Below the pieces are notes generated by a model. It was not told where the DNA came from. It saw only the letters and a program-made list of their open reading frames with translations, and did no database searches. A DNA stretch of 64,000 nucleotides from Siderastrea radians. Its lineage: Eukaryota; Cnidaria; Anthozoa; Scleractinia; Rhizangiidae. Below, piece after piece: positions 13,905 to 23,367 of this stretch. Location of the stretch: NCBI GenBank assembly GCA_964017195.1, contig OZ024897.1:40441351-40505350 (forward strand), written 5' to 3'. Numbering within the stretch: the stretch's first letter is position 1; each line of letters starts with the position of its first letter. The position numbers and the translations under genes are program-made.

Positions 13905-14597
13905 ATGCCCCCAGACATCATGATCGGAGAACACGATGTGGATGCCTTGGAACTGCAGATTGGTCATGGCCATGTGGTGTACACTGGGGGAGCCAAAGGT
14001 ACGGATGAACTCGCCGAACAACTGGCCAAACAGTTTGGGATGCAAGTCGAAGTGCTCGTCCCCCCGAACCATCCTCGAGCCACGTTCATCACCCCTTCTA
14101 CGGTGGAAGTGCTGATGTTGGCCAACCCTCATCTTCACCAGGCAGCGGAGAAACTAGGCAAAAAAATGCCCAGTCATTTTTACACCCTGCAATTGTTGCA
14201 ACGCAATTATCAAATTGCCAGGAAAGCCCATACCCTCTATGCCTTTGGCATTTTGGAACCGGATCATAAACGCGTGAAAGGGGGTACCGGTTGGACCGTG
14301 CAATTGGCCATGGATTTAGGCAAACCCGTCTACCTCTTTGACATTCCCAGTCAAACGTGGTACCGTTCGGACCATTACTACCAAGTCAACGAGAATGCCG
14401 CCACCCTGGTCACTGGCAGTCAATTTGTCCCTTGGGGCCCCAAAAAGCCCACCCTTCATCAAAGCAGTGCTGTGGTAGGATCCCGGGAGGTGGACGACAA
14501 AACCCGAGCTGAAATTCAAGCCTTGTTCAACCGCACCTTCTGTCTCCCCGAGAACATTGATCAATTACGTACGGAACTGGAAGACTTTCATTTGTAA
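13905..14597 (+). CDS. SLOG-superfamily (DprA/LOG/YspA-like) Rossmann protein, 230 aa
   Basis: The strand HVVYTGGAKGTDELAEQLAKQ (residues 22-42, motif GGAKGTD) is the first nucleotide-binding loop of SLOG domains. NYQIARKAHTLYAFGI (101-116) and GGTGWTVQLAMDLGKPVYL (126-144) are the later strand and second glycine loop. A further VVGSRE strand at 190-195 suggests a small C-terminal addition. SLOG proteins bind nucleotides or nucleotide-derived signals, process cytokinin precursors (LOG) or load RecA (DprA). The ATG at 13,905 follows the TATTTAA box by 40 bases; the frame's earlier start is TTG. It is the only plus-strand gene in the right half. It may sense or hydrolyse a nucleotide signal; the substrate is unknown. 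Confidence 0.75.
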   Translation: MPPDIMIGEHDVDALELQIGHGHVVYTGGAKGTDELAEQLAKQFGMQVEVLVPPNHPRATFITPSTVEVLMLANPHLHQAAEKLGKKMPSHFYTLQLLQRNYQIARKAHTLYAFGILEPDHKRVKGGTGWTVQLAMDLGKPVYLFDIPSQTWYRSDHYYQVNENAATLVTGSQFVPWGPKKPTLHQSSAVVGSREVDDKTRAEIQALFNRTFCLPENIDQLRTELEDFHL

Positions 14598-14870
14598 TGG
14601 TTTTAGTTTTTACTTTTTCAATTTGTACATAGACCCTTTTTAGTTTTTACTTTTTTTTTCCAATTGTAGTTTTTTCAATTGTAAATAGGAACGCCCGCGT
14701 GGCAAAAGAACACAGACCACCCTTTGTAAAAAACATCAACTCTTCTTTTTAATTAAAAAATTTTAAAAAACTGACAACACTGAGTTTGCACTTGCTCATA
14801 AATAGTGGCTCTTGACTCACATGCGTCTTGACTCACAATAAAAAACTCAACAGGAATGTTCAAAGTCTAT
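14598..14870. other. AT-rich gap between convergent genes
   Basis: The gap contains a near-repeat of TAGTTTTTACTTTTT (about 14,605 and 14,641), an A/T-rich TTAATTAAAAAATTTT stretch near 14,750 and a plus-strand AATAAA at 14,838, the likely poly(A) signal of the SLOG gene. No gene seen. Confidence 0.5.
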
Positions 14871-15386
14871 TTACAACTCCAACACACGTCGTACCCGCCT
14901 GGCTCGCTCCCGTCTTTCTCGTCTTTCCCGTTCCTCCTGTTTCTTTACTTCCCTGTAAAAATGACTAATGGTCAACCACTGATTGCCACAGTACACTTCA
15001 GACAAATGGGCCGCCATATAAAAATTAAGTTCCTCAAAGAGCGCCATACTAATCGGCCAATATTTCTCCTCCCGGGTTGCCACTATACGGCGCTCAATAA
15101 AAGGGATGATCCGGTGGGTTAGCACTCTCTTTAAATTGCGGTACGTCACTGCTTGAAGGGGTAGCCCATTCTCTGGCTCCACAAAACAGAGTAAAAACAA
15201 ACGGATGAAAGCCTCCACACGTTGCCGATTCAGGGGGCGCCATGACTCCTCCCTCCTTTGGTACATGCCCGTAATTTGGCGCTGGATGGCCGATTGCTCC
15301 GGCCCAACACGTCTCCTCAACACCTCCTCTCCACTCACATTCACCTCGCTGCCTAAAGAGTCCAAGGGCGTTCTCGTTTCAGACAT
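14871..15386 (-). CDS. Unknown helical 171-aa protein with Arg/Glu-rich tail
   Basis: No family recognised. It starts MSETRTPLDSLGS at ATG 15,384-15,386, chosen because TATATAAG (15,463-15,470) lies between it and the earlier in-frame ATG at 15,494. The core of about 110 residues is predicted all-helical: RVEAFIRLFLLCFVEPENG, YRNLKRVLTHRIIPFIERRI and PISMALFEELNFYMAAHL. A charged tail follows (EERERRERRERARRVRR). An all-alpha bundle of this size recalls Bcl-2-like viral proteins, but no BH motif was found, so I do not assign it. The position at the flank with its own promoter suggests an early host-interaction gene. Confidence 0.55.
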   Translation of the reverse strand: MSETRTPLDSLGSEVNVSGEEVLRRRVGPEQSAIQRQITGMYQRREESWRPLNRQRVEAFIRLFLLCFVEPENGLPLQAVTYRNLKRVLTHRIIPFIERRIVATREEKYWPISMALFEELNFYMAAHLSEVYCGNQWLTISHFYREVKKQEERERRERRERARRVRRVLEL

Positions 15387-15922
15387 TTTTGGCTCACACA
15401 ACAAACATAAGTCAACAAGGACCGGCTCAAAGCTAAGAGTGACGTCCTGTGGCCTCCCTTGGCTTATATACCCCCATTTCGCGCAATGCCTCATGGTCTA
15501 TCTAAGGAGGGGGGAGGGGGGTCCCCCCACCTCTTCCCACCCCTCCCAGGGGCACCACTGGGGTCTCCTCGTCCTCGTCATCCAGGATTTCGTGGCAGAT
15601 CAAATCATCGTCGTCGTCGTCATCCTCATACAGGATTTGTGGCACCCTGTGCCCTGGTTGGTTCATCACCCCTCCCACGTGACCTTTGGGCCTCTATAAA
15701 AAATCGCCTCCACTCCCCGTTTTCACTCCCAAGCCAGCAAGCAGTCAAGCAAGCAAGCAAGCAAGCAAGCAACACCCACGGATAGCGGTAAGCCATTTTA
15801 TTCCTCATCTCTTTTCAAAAAAGCAATCTAAGTAGTTAGCCTGTTCTGGAGCTAACCGGGCTAGGTCCCACGTGCTCCAGGATTTAATTAATGATTCGCT
15901 TTCTGTATAAAAAACAACCACG
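15387..15922. promoter_or_regulatory. Regulatory intergenic region with orphan plus-strand TATA and splice donor
   Basis: Minus strand: TATATAAG at 15,463-15,470 serves the 171-aa gene. Plus strand: E-box CACGTG at 15,676-15,681, TATAAAAAA at 15,695-15,703, a leader with an (AAGC)n run at about 15,733-15,770, and a splice-donor-like GCG|GTAAGC with GT at 15,788-15,789. No plus-strand coding frame follows nearby. The G-run/C-run stretch at 15,505-15,540 matches 901-930 in inverted orientation. A spliced or non-coding plus transcript is possible. Confidence 0.5.
15797..15802 (-). terminator. AATAAA poly(A) signal after penton-like paralogue C
   Basis: The signal lies on the minus strand, 121 bases past the stop of the 348-aa gene. 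Confidence 0.5.
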
Positions 15923-16969
15923 TCATGTCCGTTGACTTTTTCTGGAGAGTTGAAGAGTGATGATGGTTCTGCCTTGTTTGAACGGAGCCGGTTGTCCATT
16001 GGCTGTTTGAATGTCCACGGCAATGCTGTCAAAGATGGTTTGGCCCAGAGGAAAATACATCCGTTCCCTGGTATCAAACTGATGATCGGTATTGCCCGCA
16101 TCCAAAGTACGTAACAACCCTTTTTCTTGATTTCCCACAATGCTCGGTGCCACCAGATCCGTGTAAATCATCAATTGTTGTTGTCCTTGTTGCGGTTTGA
16201 CCGTGGGCGTACTGGGAAAAGGTTGCCGACTCAGATTCGGTCCCAAGAAGAAGTAATAATCGAAATCGGGGTGGGTAAAGCTGACGGAGACGTGCCCCCA
16301 CGGGGGATATTTGGCGATAGTACCAGTGGTGGGTGACCATTTATGCCGATCGTTGTAATCCACAATATGTTTCACCAGATAATTCTTTTCTTGGACCACG
16401 CGTTCCGTGGACGTTCCATCTTTCACCAATCCCATCAAGCCAGCGAATTTCCATTCCATTTCAAATTCCATATTGGCCGGTATGAGAACATACAACGAAT
16501 CTAATTCAGAGGCGATGCCCTTATTGGTGATTTTCACATAGGGTTGAGCCAGGTTAAGCGCCGCTAGTTGATTGCGTTTGGCTTGATCGTCCACATCCAT
16601 TTTAGCTATATCCATCATGACTTCCATGCGTTGTTTTTCCATTTCGTACCCAATGGCAATCCAGGCTTCTTTCAAATTGTGGTAATACCCGGGCGGTAAA
16701 TACATTTGTTTGGTGGCTTTCAGGGGCGCCGTTCCATCCGTACGTTTTGGCATGTATTTGATATCTGTTTTCATCCAATGTTTTTGACTATCTTCTTGCG
16801 TCCAATTCTGTTTGGTTTGATCTTCCAAGGATTGATTAAACCCCGGGTGGGACATATGTACCAACGCCACTTCCCAATCATCTTCCACCAAATAATACGA
16901 ACGAGGCAATCGTGCCGTAAATTTTTGACCCGTGCCTTGTGCTTGATCACTCAGGAGCGTGATGTACAT
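15923..16969 (-). CDS. Penton-like/minor capsid protein, paralogue C, 348 aa
   Basis: Distant homologue of the 344- and 347-aa proteins. The N-terminal MYITLLSDQ and ARLPRSYYLVEDDWEVALVHM correspond to their SFYVTL...RLPKP...GW.VG start; FFLGPNLSRQPF, MIYTDLVAPSIVGNQEKGLL and QGRTIITLQL match the central and C-terminal motifs in the same order. It stands apart at the right flank with its own TATAAAA (17,002-17,008, about 35 bases upstream) and two CArG boxes further upstream, so it may be expressed at another time than the late-block copies. Likely a vertex or spike protein, perhaps specialised for attachment. Confidence 0.78.
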   Translation of the reverse strand: MYITLLSDQAQGTGQKFTARLPRSYYLVEDDWEVALVHMSHPGFNQSLEDQTKQNWTQEDSQKHWMKTDIKYMPKRTDGTAPLKATKQMYLPPGYYHNLKEAWIAIGYEMEKQRMEVMMDIAKMDVDDQAKRNQLAALNLAQPYVKITNKGIASELDSLYVLIPANMEFEMEWKFAGLMGLVKDGTSTERVVQEKNYLVKHIVDYNDRHKWSPTTGTIAKYPPWGHVSVSFTHPDFDYYFFLGPNLSRQPFPSTPTVKPQQGQQQLMIYTDLVAPSIVGNQEKGLLRTLDAGNTDHQFDTRERMYFPLGQTIFDSIAVDIQTANGQPAPFKQGRTIITLQLSRKSQRT

Positions 16970-17331
16970 CGTGACTACTCCCTCACTTAGGGTTTACCCC
17001 ATTTTATATTTAACCCACTTGTGCCATATCAAAACCATATATGGACCATATATGGGTCACCCCTCTTCCCCAACTTGGACTTTGGACTTTTGAGCCCGCG
17101 TTTTCTCCGCGGTTTTCCTTCCCCTTGAGCCCACGATCCTTTTTTCACACTCGTCAGCGGTTTCCCAACTCAAATCACGTGACTTCCGGTTGCATGAGCC
17201 CACGATCCACTTTTGATCAATGGTCAGCGGTTTCCCACACCGGAAATGATATGACGTCATCCTCTGATCACGTGATCGCTCTCGACCAATCAGGAGCCAG
17301 CATTTGTCCCAAACGGGCCCACTGTACTACT
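16970..17331. promoter_or_regulatory. Right terminal region of the Maverick with enhancer motifs
   Basis: Motifs seen: TATAAAA (minus, 17,002-17,008), two CCATATATGG CArG boxes (17,035-17,044 and 17,046-17,055), E-boxes CACGTG at 17,176-17,181 and 17,269-17,274, TGACGTCA at 17,252-17,259 and CCAATCAG near 17,285. A roughly 70-bp unit beginning GAGCCCACGATCC (about 17,128 and 17,198) is repeated and ends in GTCAGCGGTTTCCCA. The sequence closes with GGGCCCACTGTACTACT at 17,331, the proposed element end. This should be part of the terminal inverted repeat; the partner is outside the window. Confidence 0.55.
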
Positions 17332-20300
17332 GGAGGTCAACAATAATTGCTACATGCTGAGCTCTGATTTTTGTAATGCTTTACTTAATTAACATCCATA
17401 CATGACACCTAACAAGACAGAACACCTACAGTAATTCAATGTATGTGGACGTGAGAAATATGTTTTACACAAATCAGTCAACCATAACAGTTTGCACGAC
17501 TTTAAGCCCCTTAATTAAAACTACACTGGTCAACATCCTCACTTTATAACCACCAGCGGTGCCCATCCTTTCCTCCACAGGGCTGTGATTGGGTTGTATC
17601 ATTTGCAAATGGTAGCCCAGTTAAAGTGGGATGATTTACAACACCTTGTGTTACAGTTAGAAAGTTAAAACAAATTACACCAGGTTTGTTCAACACTGTA
17701 GTACCAAATTTAGGGTTCCTGTAAAAGTTCCAATTTTGTTACACGCAAGTCTGCACTTCCGAGTTTGCAAATCACATAAAAATGTAATTTTTACTTAATG
17801 AAGTCTGAATTTTTTGAATAAGAGTCATGAAACATAGCAACGACTGACAACAACAACAACAATAACAATAAAATTAGTAGTAATAGTAATAAAAATAACC
17901 TATAAGGGTAAGGCAGACCTTTATTGATGCAGTCATAAATTCATTCTCTTTTTTTAGATAGCTCATTACTGAAGACAAACCAAAGATTCTTTGAAGGTAG
18001 ATTTCTATCCCCGGGGTAGATTCTGGAATAAGATAACTCTTGGATGTCCCATCCACGGGATTGTAATTAATACGAGCAAAACCCCCTCTCATGCCTGGGG
18101 GGGGGGGGGGGCTGCCTGGGCACTGCTAGGTTTGACTGAAAATGCTACGAAGCAAGCCTCTACAGTCTACAGATGACATTCAAACTCTTAACATATTCCT
18201 GGTTGTAAGAGGCTAAGTGGAGCTGCCTATCAGCCACAAAAGCCTTTGGTACCCAGTGTACAATTTGTGACCTTGTTCCAAAAGAACATGTTCTTACAAC
18301 TGACAATTACAATTTTATAATTGTGTTTTCACTGTTCCACACTTAGCTCATTAACTGCCAGTACATTTTGTTTGGTGATACTGCACTTCCAGCAAACAAA
18401 TTGCATCCACATCAATCAGAGGCCATTAAGCTACAATAAAACAAAAACAAATGTGTTGTTAAAACCACTTAAAACCAGCATCATTTTTTCTAACGGTTCG
18501 CATTTGTTTAATACCTCCTCTCTTGTCACACCAGTGATATTCATTTTACAGTAGCTTAAAATGTTTACATATTATAGTTGTATTTGTACCAGTTAAAATT
18601 ATCTGTAAGCTGGTAAGCCCAAATGTTAAGCGTGGCTTTGCATGAGACAAACGTGTGCATAATATTCGTCTGATAACATTTGTCATATCCAGCTTTTTTC
18701 ATTCATCAACAATTAAATCATATCACTGTGCACTCTAAGACATTCAAATTATTTAAAGAGAGGTCTAAAACACAAACACTTCATCAAACAAAGTGGGTTT
18801 TATAAACTAAGGAAATTATACAAAGCTTACGCGCTTTACAGCGTTCGTGCATTTAAGTTGATCTTGCCTATCAAAAGTCATCATTTTCAAAAGTTATCAT
18901 TTGTTATTAACTTACCACGTTTTTGAAATGTAAGTGATCCATATTCACCGCTTTATGAGTCATTTTAAAATGATTTTCTCTAAGAAAACTTGAAGAAACT
19001 GACCGTTGATCTGCAATGGCGAACTCGAACGATTCCTCTTTTGAAAGGCCGCTGACCACTTTCTGACCACACAGGCTTATCTAGTCACTGGCTCCTTCGC
19101 ATCCTTTTACTCAAAATGGCACCTGACCGTAACAGTTACAAACATGTCAGTCTTTTCTTCCCTGTTTAAAGGGTCTTTGCTTTACTAGAAAACAAAGAGG
19201 AACCATTTAAAGAGCTCTATTATATTCTTGTAAAGCAAGGAAAATATGGAATCCCATTGTGAGAACGAACTTCACTGCCACATTGCCAGCTCTTTCGAAG
19301 TCTGACTCCAAAATAGGATGAAGCTCGAACATACTAGAAAGGTAAACTCAGGTTTACAATCAATTAATATTGAATTGGATTTCAGTAGAAAACTTGAATG
19401 AAAATGGTCTCGTTATTTTTCTGTGATCTATAATGTGAAACATGGTCCAATATAGTTAAACATGGTCGGATGAGTGAGAATTGTTCAGAATCTGAGGATG
19501 ATGGCTTTTGTAATCTATCGAGATTTGCCAGTGTTAAACTAGCCGGTTTTCAAAGTTATTGTAGGTTTACTCACAAACTGGTGTTAAGACTTTTTTGTTT
19601 TGTTTTAATTCAATTCAACCTTACACAAGGTCTTTGTTTTTAAGAAAACTGTGGATTGACATGATTTTTAAATCACTTTACGATTACTACGTTCTTCTCA
19701 TCACCAAAGCATTTCACGTGTAGACCTTAGTCTTAGATACTTGTCAAATAAATATTAAAGATGGTTTATTGTGCAGTAGTGTTAGTATACTTTTGTGAAA
19801 TAGTTTTGTTTCATATTGAATTAGCAAAACATGGTTCAACATGATTTATCATGGTTTCCAAGCGAAATCAAATATCAGTATTTTCACTGCTACAGCTGTA
19901 CAAAAGCTATTTTATAGTTTTCATCCACCATTTGTACATTTTGTTCAATCATACCACAATGTCAATAAGTTTTCAGAAATTAAATAGTTCAAAAACTAAA
20001 CCACGGTTGAACATGGTTTACCATAAACTGCTGAGGGAAAATGTCTGTTCTAATGTCATGTTAAGGCTAAACCATGATCTTTTGATTTTTTGTTACCTCT
20101 GTTTTTAATGTCAAATAAAATAAGACGACATCTTAGTTTGAGGTTTGCTCCAAATAATAAAAATTATGATAAGTGCTCATGTGACCATGGTTGACAATGT
20201 ACCATGGTCAACTCTTATTCAGAGACCATGGTCAGACACCATTGCCACAACACTGTCAACCATGGTCAAACATGGTTGGCAATGAAAAATAATGGTACCA

Positions 20301-21524
20301 TGGTCATCCTGACGCCGGGGAACAGTTTCGCCAAAAAATCGCCTCACTCATAAGTCGTTGAAACATGTCTGCAAGGAAGTTAAGCTAAAAGAGTTTTAAT
20401 TTGAACGCAAACATAGGATCGTGGTAACTTAGGAAGGATTATCCAAATTTGGTATGAAAAATGACGATGAATGCTTATACTGAGGAGATAACTGAGCACA
20501 CCTTTATTGAGTGTGTGTATACTATGGCTTTTGTAAGTTGTCCAGTGGTTGAACTAAGAGAACTAGTAGTGTCAGGTTCACCCTGAATTGAAAAGAAATC
20601 CAACTACACCACCCTATTTATGCAGTACTATATGTATTCCAGTAAATTAAAGAACAAAGCCATCTCCCTTCAAGAGTTATTCGACATAATCTTGCAAATA
20701 CCTACTAGGTACCCCTTGCTTCAAAATACTTCTCCTTCTAAATAGCAAGCAATATATGTCTTTGAAACTGTTGTTGTGAAGCTAATTTTAGGGAATTGAT
20801 TTAGTTGTTTTCTAGCCTTGAAATAATTTTGGTAGTGTAACTGTTGATCTAAGTGTAATGCCTTCCCTCCTAAACGTTTTTCCTGCTTGTCCACGTAACT
20901 AAGGGCGTGCTGTGGACAGGGTGGCGATTTCCTGTGAGCTTTGCCAAGGCCTCCTTGAACATTGAGTTCAAGGACAATTTCTTCGCAAACACTTAAGGTT
21001 TTCTCGTACTGGATTGGCCGAACTTTATCTGTCTTCCCTTTGCCAAATGGTTCCTTGGTCTCAGCTGTTCTTCTTTTGAATTCTTTAAACTTTATCTTTT
21101 CTGGCACCATCTGGTCTTCCTCTAGTTTGGGTCGCAAACATGTTTACAGCACAGCATAAAAAAAGCTCGATTGTAGCTAGTAGCTGGCTAGTATCAGCAG
21201 AAGCAACAAAGAAGATTTCCCCTAGTACAGTCTCGGCACCTCTCGTCTAGCCAAGCGAGTGCTCAACACTGTTATCAATTATTACTTACTTTTGATACCA
21301 TAAAGTCTATAAAATTTGGCAAACTGCTCTGATGTGTGATTGTCTTAGAGTTGTTACAATCAATGCTGTAAAACTTCGATTCCCTGACATTGTTAACTTT
21401 GTTATTGCTTAAGTAAAGATATAAAAACATTAAAAAAGACCGAATGAAATAATTAAAGAGTGAATAAAAGAGGGAGGCTTGAATAATAAACAGTACTCAA
21501 AATCCTCTCTTAGATTTGATTTAA
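17332..21524. other. AT-rich host DNA, no confident gene
   Basis: No coding exon could be supported. Simple tracts include CAACAA/AATAA repeats near 17,850-17,890 and a G12 run near 18,100. A stretch at about 19,440-20,310 is rich in CATGG/ACCATGG words (see findings). One minus-strand open frame at 20,721-21,137 is listed separately. Confidence 0.5.
20721..21137 (-). CDS. Open frame of about 138 codons, possible host exon
   Basis: Hydrophilic, with a coding-like Lys/Glu/Gln-rich composition (KIKFKEFKRRTAETKEPFGK) and a Cys/Pro patch SPPCPQHAL. The first in-frame ATG is near 21,110; upstream the frame is open only to a TAA 9 bases before 21,137, so the true 5' end could be a splice acceptor. 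No family recognised. It may be a terminal exon or a transposon remnant. Confidence 0.2.
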   Translation of the reverse strand: MRPKLEEDQMVPEKIKFKEFKRRTAETKEPFGKGKTDKVRPIQYEKTLSVCEEIVLELNVQGGLGKAHRKSPPCPQHALSYVDKQEKRLGGKALHLDQQLHYQNYFKARKQLNQFPKISFTTTVSKTYIACYLEGEVF

Positions 21525-21802
21525 AGGTCAAATAAACCAAAATTTCGACATGTTTTCTTTCAATCCAATTTCCTTGTTATGTGTTGATTAGGTATCAAAT
21601 AAACATATTCTGGAGTTTCAAGTCAATTGGACTTTGGATCGCAGAGATAATGGAACGTGAAAAGTGCTACTTTTTGGCCTTCATAATCGTAGAGTGGTCG
21701 GGAAAGTTGTCGGTAAATTGTCGGAAATAACACTAGTGACGTCACTGTTGGCGAGCTGGAAAATTGCGGGGATTCGAAGTGTGCGGACTTGAGCGGAAAA
21801 TC

Positions 21803-21957
21803 ATGGTGTTTTGTGCTGCTATAAGAGTAAAGTAAGTAATTTTAAGTTTCCAGAAGATCCAGAACTGCCTCAAGAATGGCTCAAAGAATGAAAGGAGAAT
21901 CGTTTCAACCCACAAAACACTGATTCACGCGTCTGTGCAGACCAGTTTACACCACAG
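21803..21957 (+). pseudogene. Degenerate THAP-domain exons of the Kolobok-like element
   Basis: The start MVFCAAIRVK is followed by a donor-like AAGTAAGT, then a second piece KFPEDPELPQEWLKE, a stop, and NRFNPQN.DSRVCADQFTP ending at a CAG|GTAACC donor. Spacing and residues (FP, P, W, S.VC) are those of the C2CH THAP zinc finger. The second cysteine is missing, the final His is Gln, and a TGA interrupts, so it is inactive. Confidence 0.6.
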
Positions 21958-22553
21958 GTAACCAAAGCGATTCGATCGAAAATAATCGGCGGTTTTCCAT
22001 GGAAAATACCTAAAAATCCAAATAAAGTTTGAAGAACCTTACCTGTTATGTGTTTGCTATGTTTTTGCCGGTCTTCCGAGCTTGTGGAGGTTGTTTTGAG
22101 CGATAAGGTACAGCGGTATAAACCATCCATGTCCGCCGAAGAACGGAGCAACTTCACACGGGAATTCCAATTGCGTGTTCAGCATTTGCGCAACGTGGAA
22201 ATTTAGAGGTAAGAATTTTGCATTTCGTTTAATACAACTATGACTAGCTTGTATCTTCTGATGGTTGTTAGCTCTTTCAGTTAGTTTATTTGAGAATTAT
22301 AAGTCATAGCAGTTACTAAGCATTAACAATAACCTCGCGTTTTTGGCGCATAAATTAGGCTACAATATAAACAGACGTAAATTTCGAGCTCTGAATAATA
22401 TTTTTCACACACTAGAATATTTCAGTTACAGTGGCTGCAGGCCCTTCTTAAGCCTCTCACAAGCCAACACTCAAGACAACCAACAACATAAACCCAGATT
22501 TAATAAACTGGCCTAGTTTCTAAGTGTTGTGGCTTTTCACTGGCAAGCAGGTG

Positions 22554-23188
22554 CCAGGGGGGTACTCCGGATTTCAAGTGACGGGAATGATCGAAAGATT
22601 TTTTGGGTTTGAAATTTTCTATTCCGGGATGTTTTTGGGTAGGAAAATTTGGCAAGTATTTTTTTTGGGTGGCTTGATTTAAGTAGAGATTTTTTGGGTA
22701 TTCAAAACAATCTGAAGAATTGTGGTAGTGCCTGCGTATGCTGGCCGCGTAGTTTCTAAGAATATTAAGTACTGACAACCAAACTTGTTTTGCGGGTGTT
22801 TTAATTATATTTAACGATGGTGTCGCATTACATTGCATCTGTTTCATAAAACCGGTTATACAATAGTCCGCAAAGTGTCCTGGGTGTATTTCACAAGGCT
22901 TCAATTCATTCAAGTGATTTCTCATCCATTCTGTTTATCACCCGGCTTTATCCTCACTGGAATTCCCTTTTGCTGTAGTGAATTCTTGATATCTTTCGCT
23001 TGTGACTTGTGGGTTAATCCTCTCTGGAAATTTTTGAGGCTCGAAAATTCGGCATGGGATTTGGGGGTTAATTTTTGGTCCAGCGTTTTTTCTTGGGTTC
23101 CTTGGAGGCCCTAGGCATTTTTTTGGGTTTTGAGTTTTGCCCCCATTCGATCATCCCCGTCACTTGAAATCCAGAGTACCCCCCTGGG
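22554..23188. mobile_element. Non-autonomous inverted-repeat transposon, 635 bp, 9-bp target duplication
   Basis: Ends CCAGGGGGGTACTCCGGATT and its reverse complement with one or two changes pair over about 42 bases. AAGCAGGTG flanks both sides (22,545-22,553 and 23,189-23,197). A 9-bp duplication suggests a Mutator-like source. No coding capacity. Confidence 0.75.
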
Positions 23189-23367
23189 AAGCAGGTGTTC
23201 CAGGCTGTTCCATGTTCATGATTTTTAGGGGAGGCAGAAATGACATCATATCAAGACGAACATGCCCCTATAAAGTTTATGACAGGTGTATCACTTAATA
23301 TAATTATGGGGTCCACCCTCCATACAGCTGCTATCTACCGGTAAGTACTTTCAGGAGGGGGAAATGA

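Larger units (their letters stand above)
1..17331. mobile_element. Maverick/Polinton (adintovirus-type) element, left end outside window
   Basis: The block carries the full Polinton hallmark set: protein-primed PolB (cut by the window edge), retroviral-type integrase with chromodomain, A32/FtsK-like packaging ATPase, adenain-like protease and double jelly-roll capsid protein. Around these are PLA2, penton-like and many small basic virion-type proteins. Its base composition is close to even GC, whereas DNA right of about 17.3 kb is clearly AT-rich. The right boundary is placed after ACTACT at 17,331, because Polintons end in AG...CT and composition changes there. The left terminal repeat lies outside the window, so the end and the 6-bp target duplication could not be confirmed. 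All genes seen are open, suggesting a recent insertion or a still functional virus. Confidence 0.93.

Noticed and set aside
14871..15386. Bcl-2-like assignment
   Set aside because: Helix content fits, but no BH1 (NWGR-like) or BH2 motif is visible.
15387..15494. Longer start of the 171-aa protein at 15,494 and a Cys-rich LCLLCEP motif read as LxCxE
   Set aside because: The TATA box at 15,463-15,470 is downstream of that ATG, and the spacing is not L-x-C-x-E.
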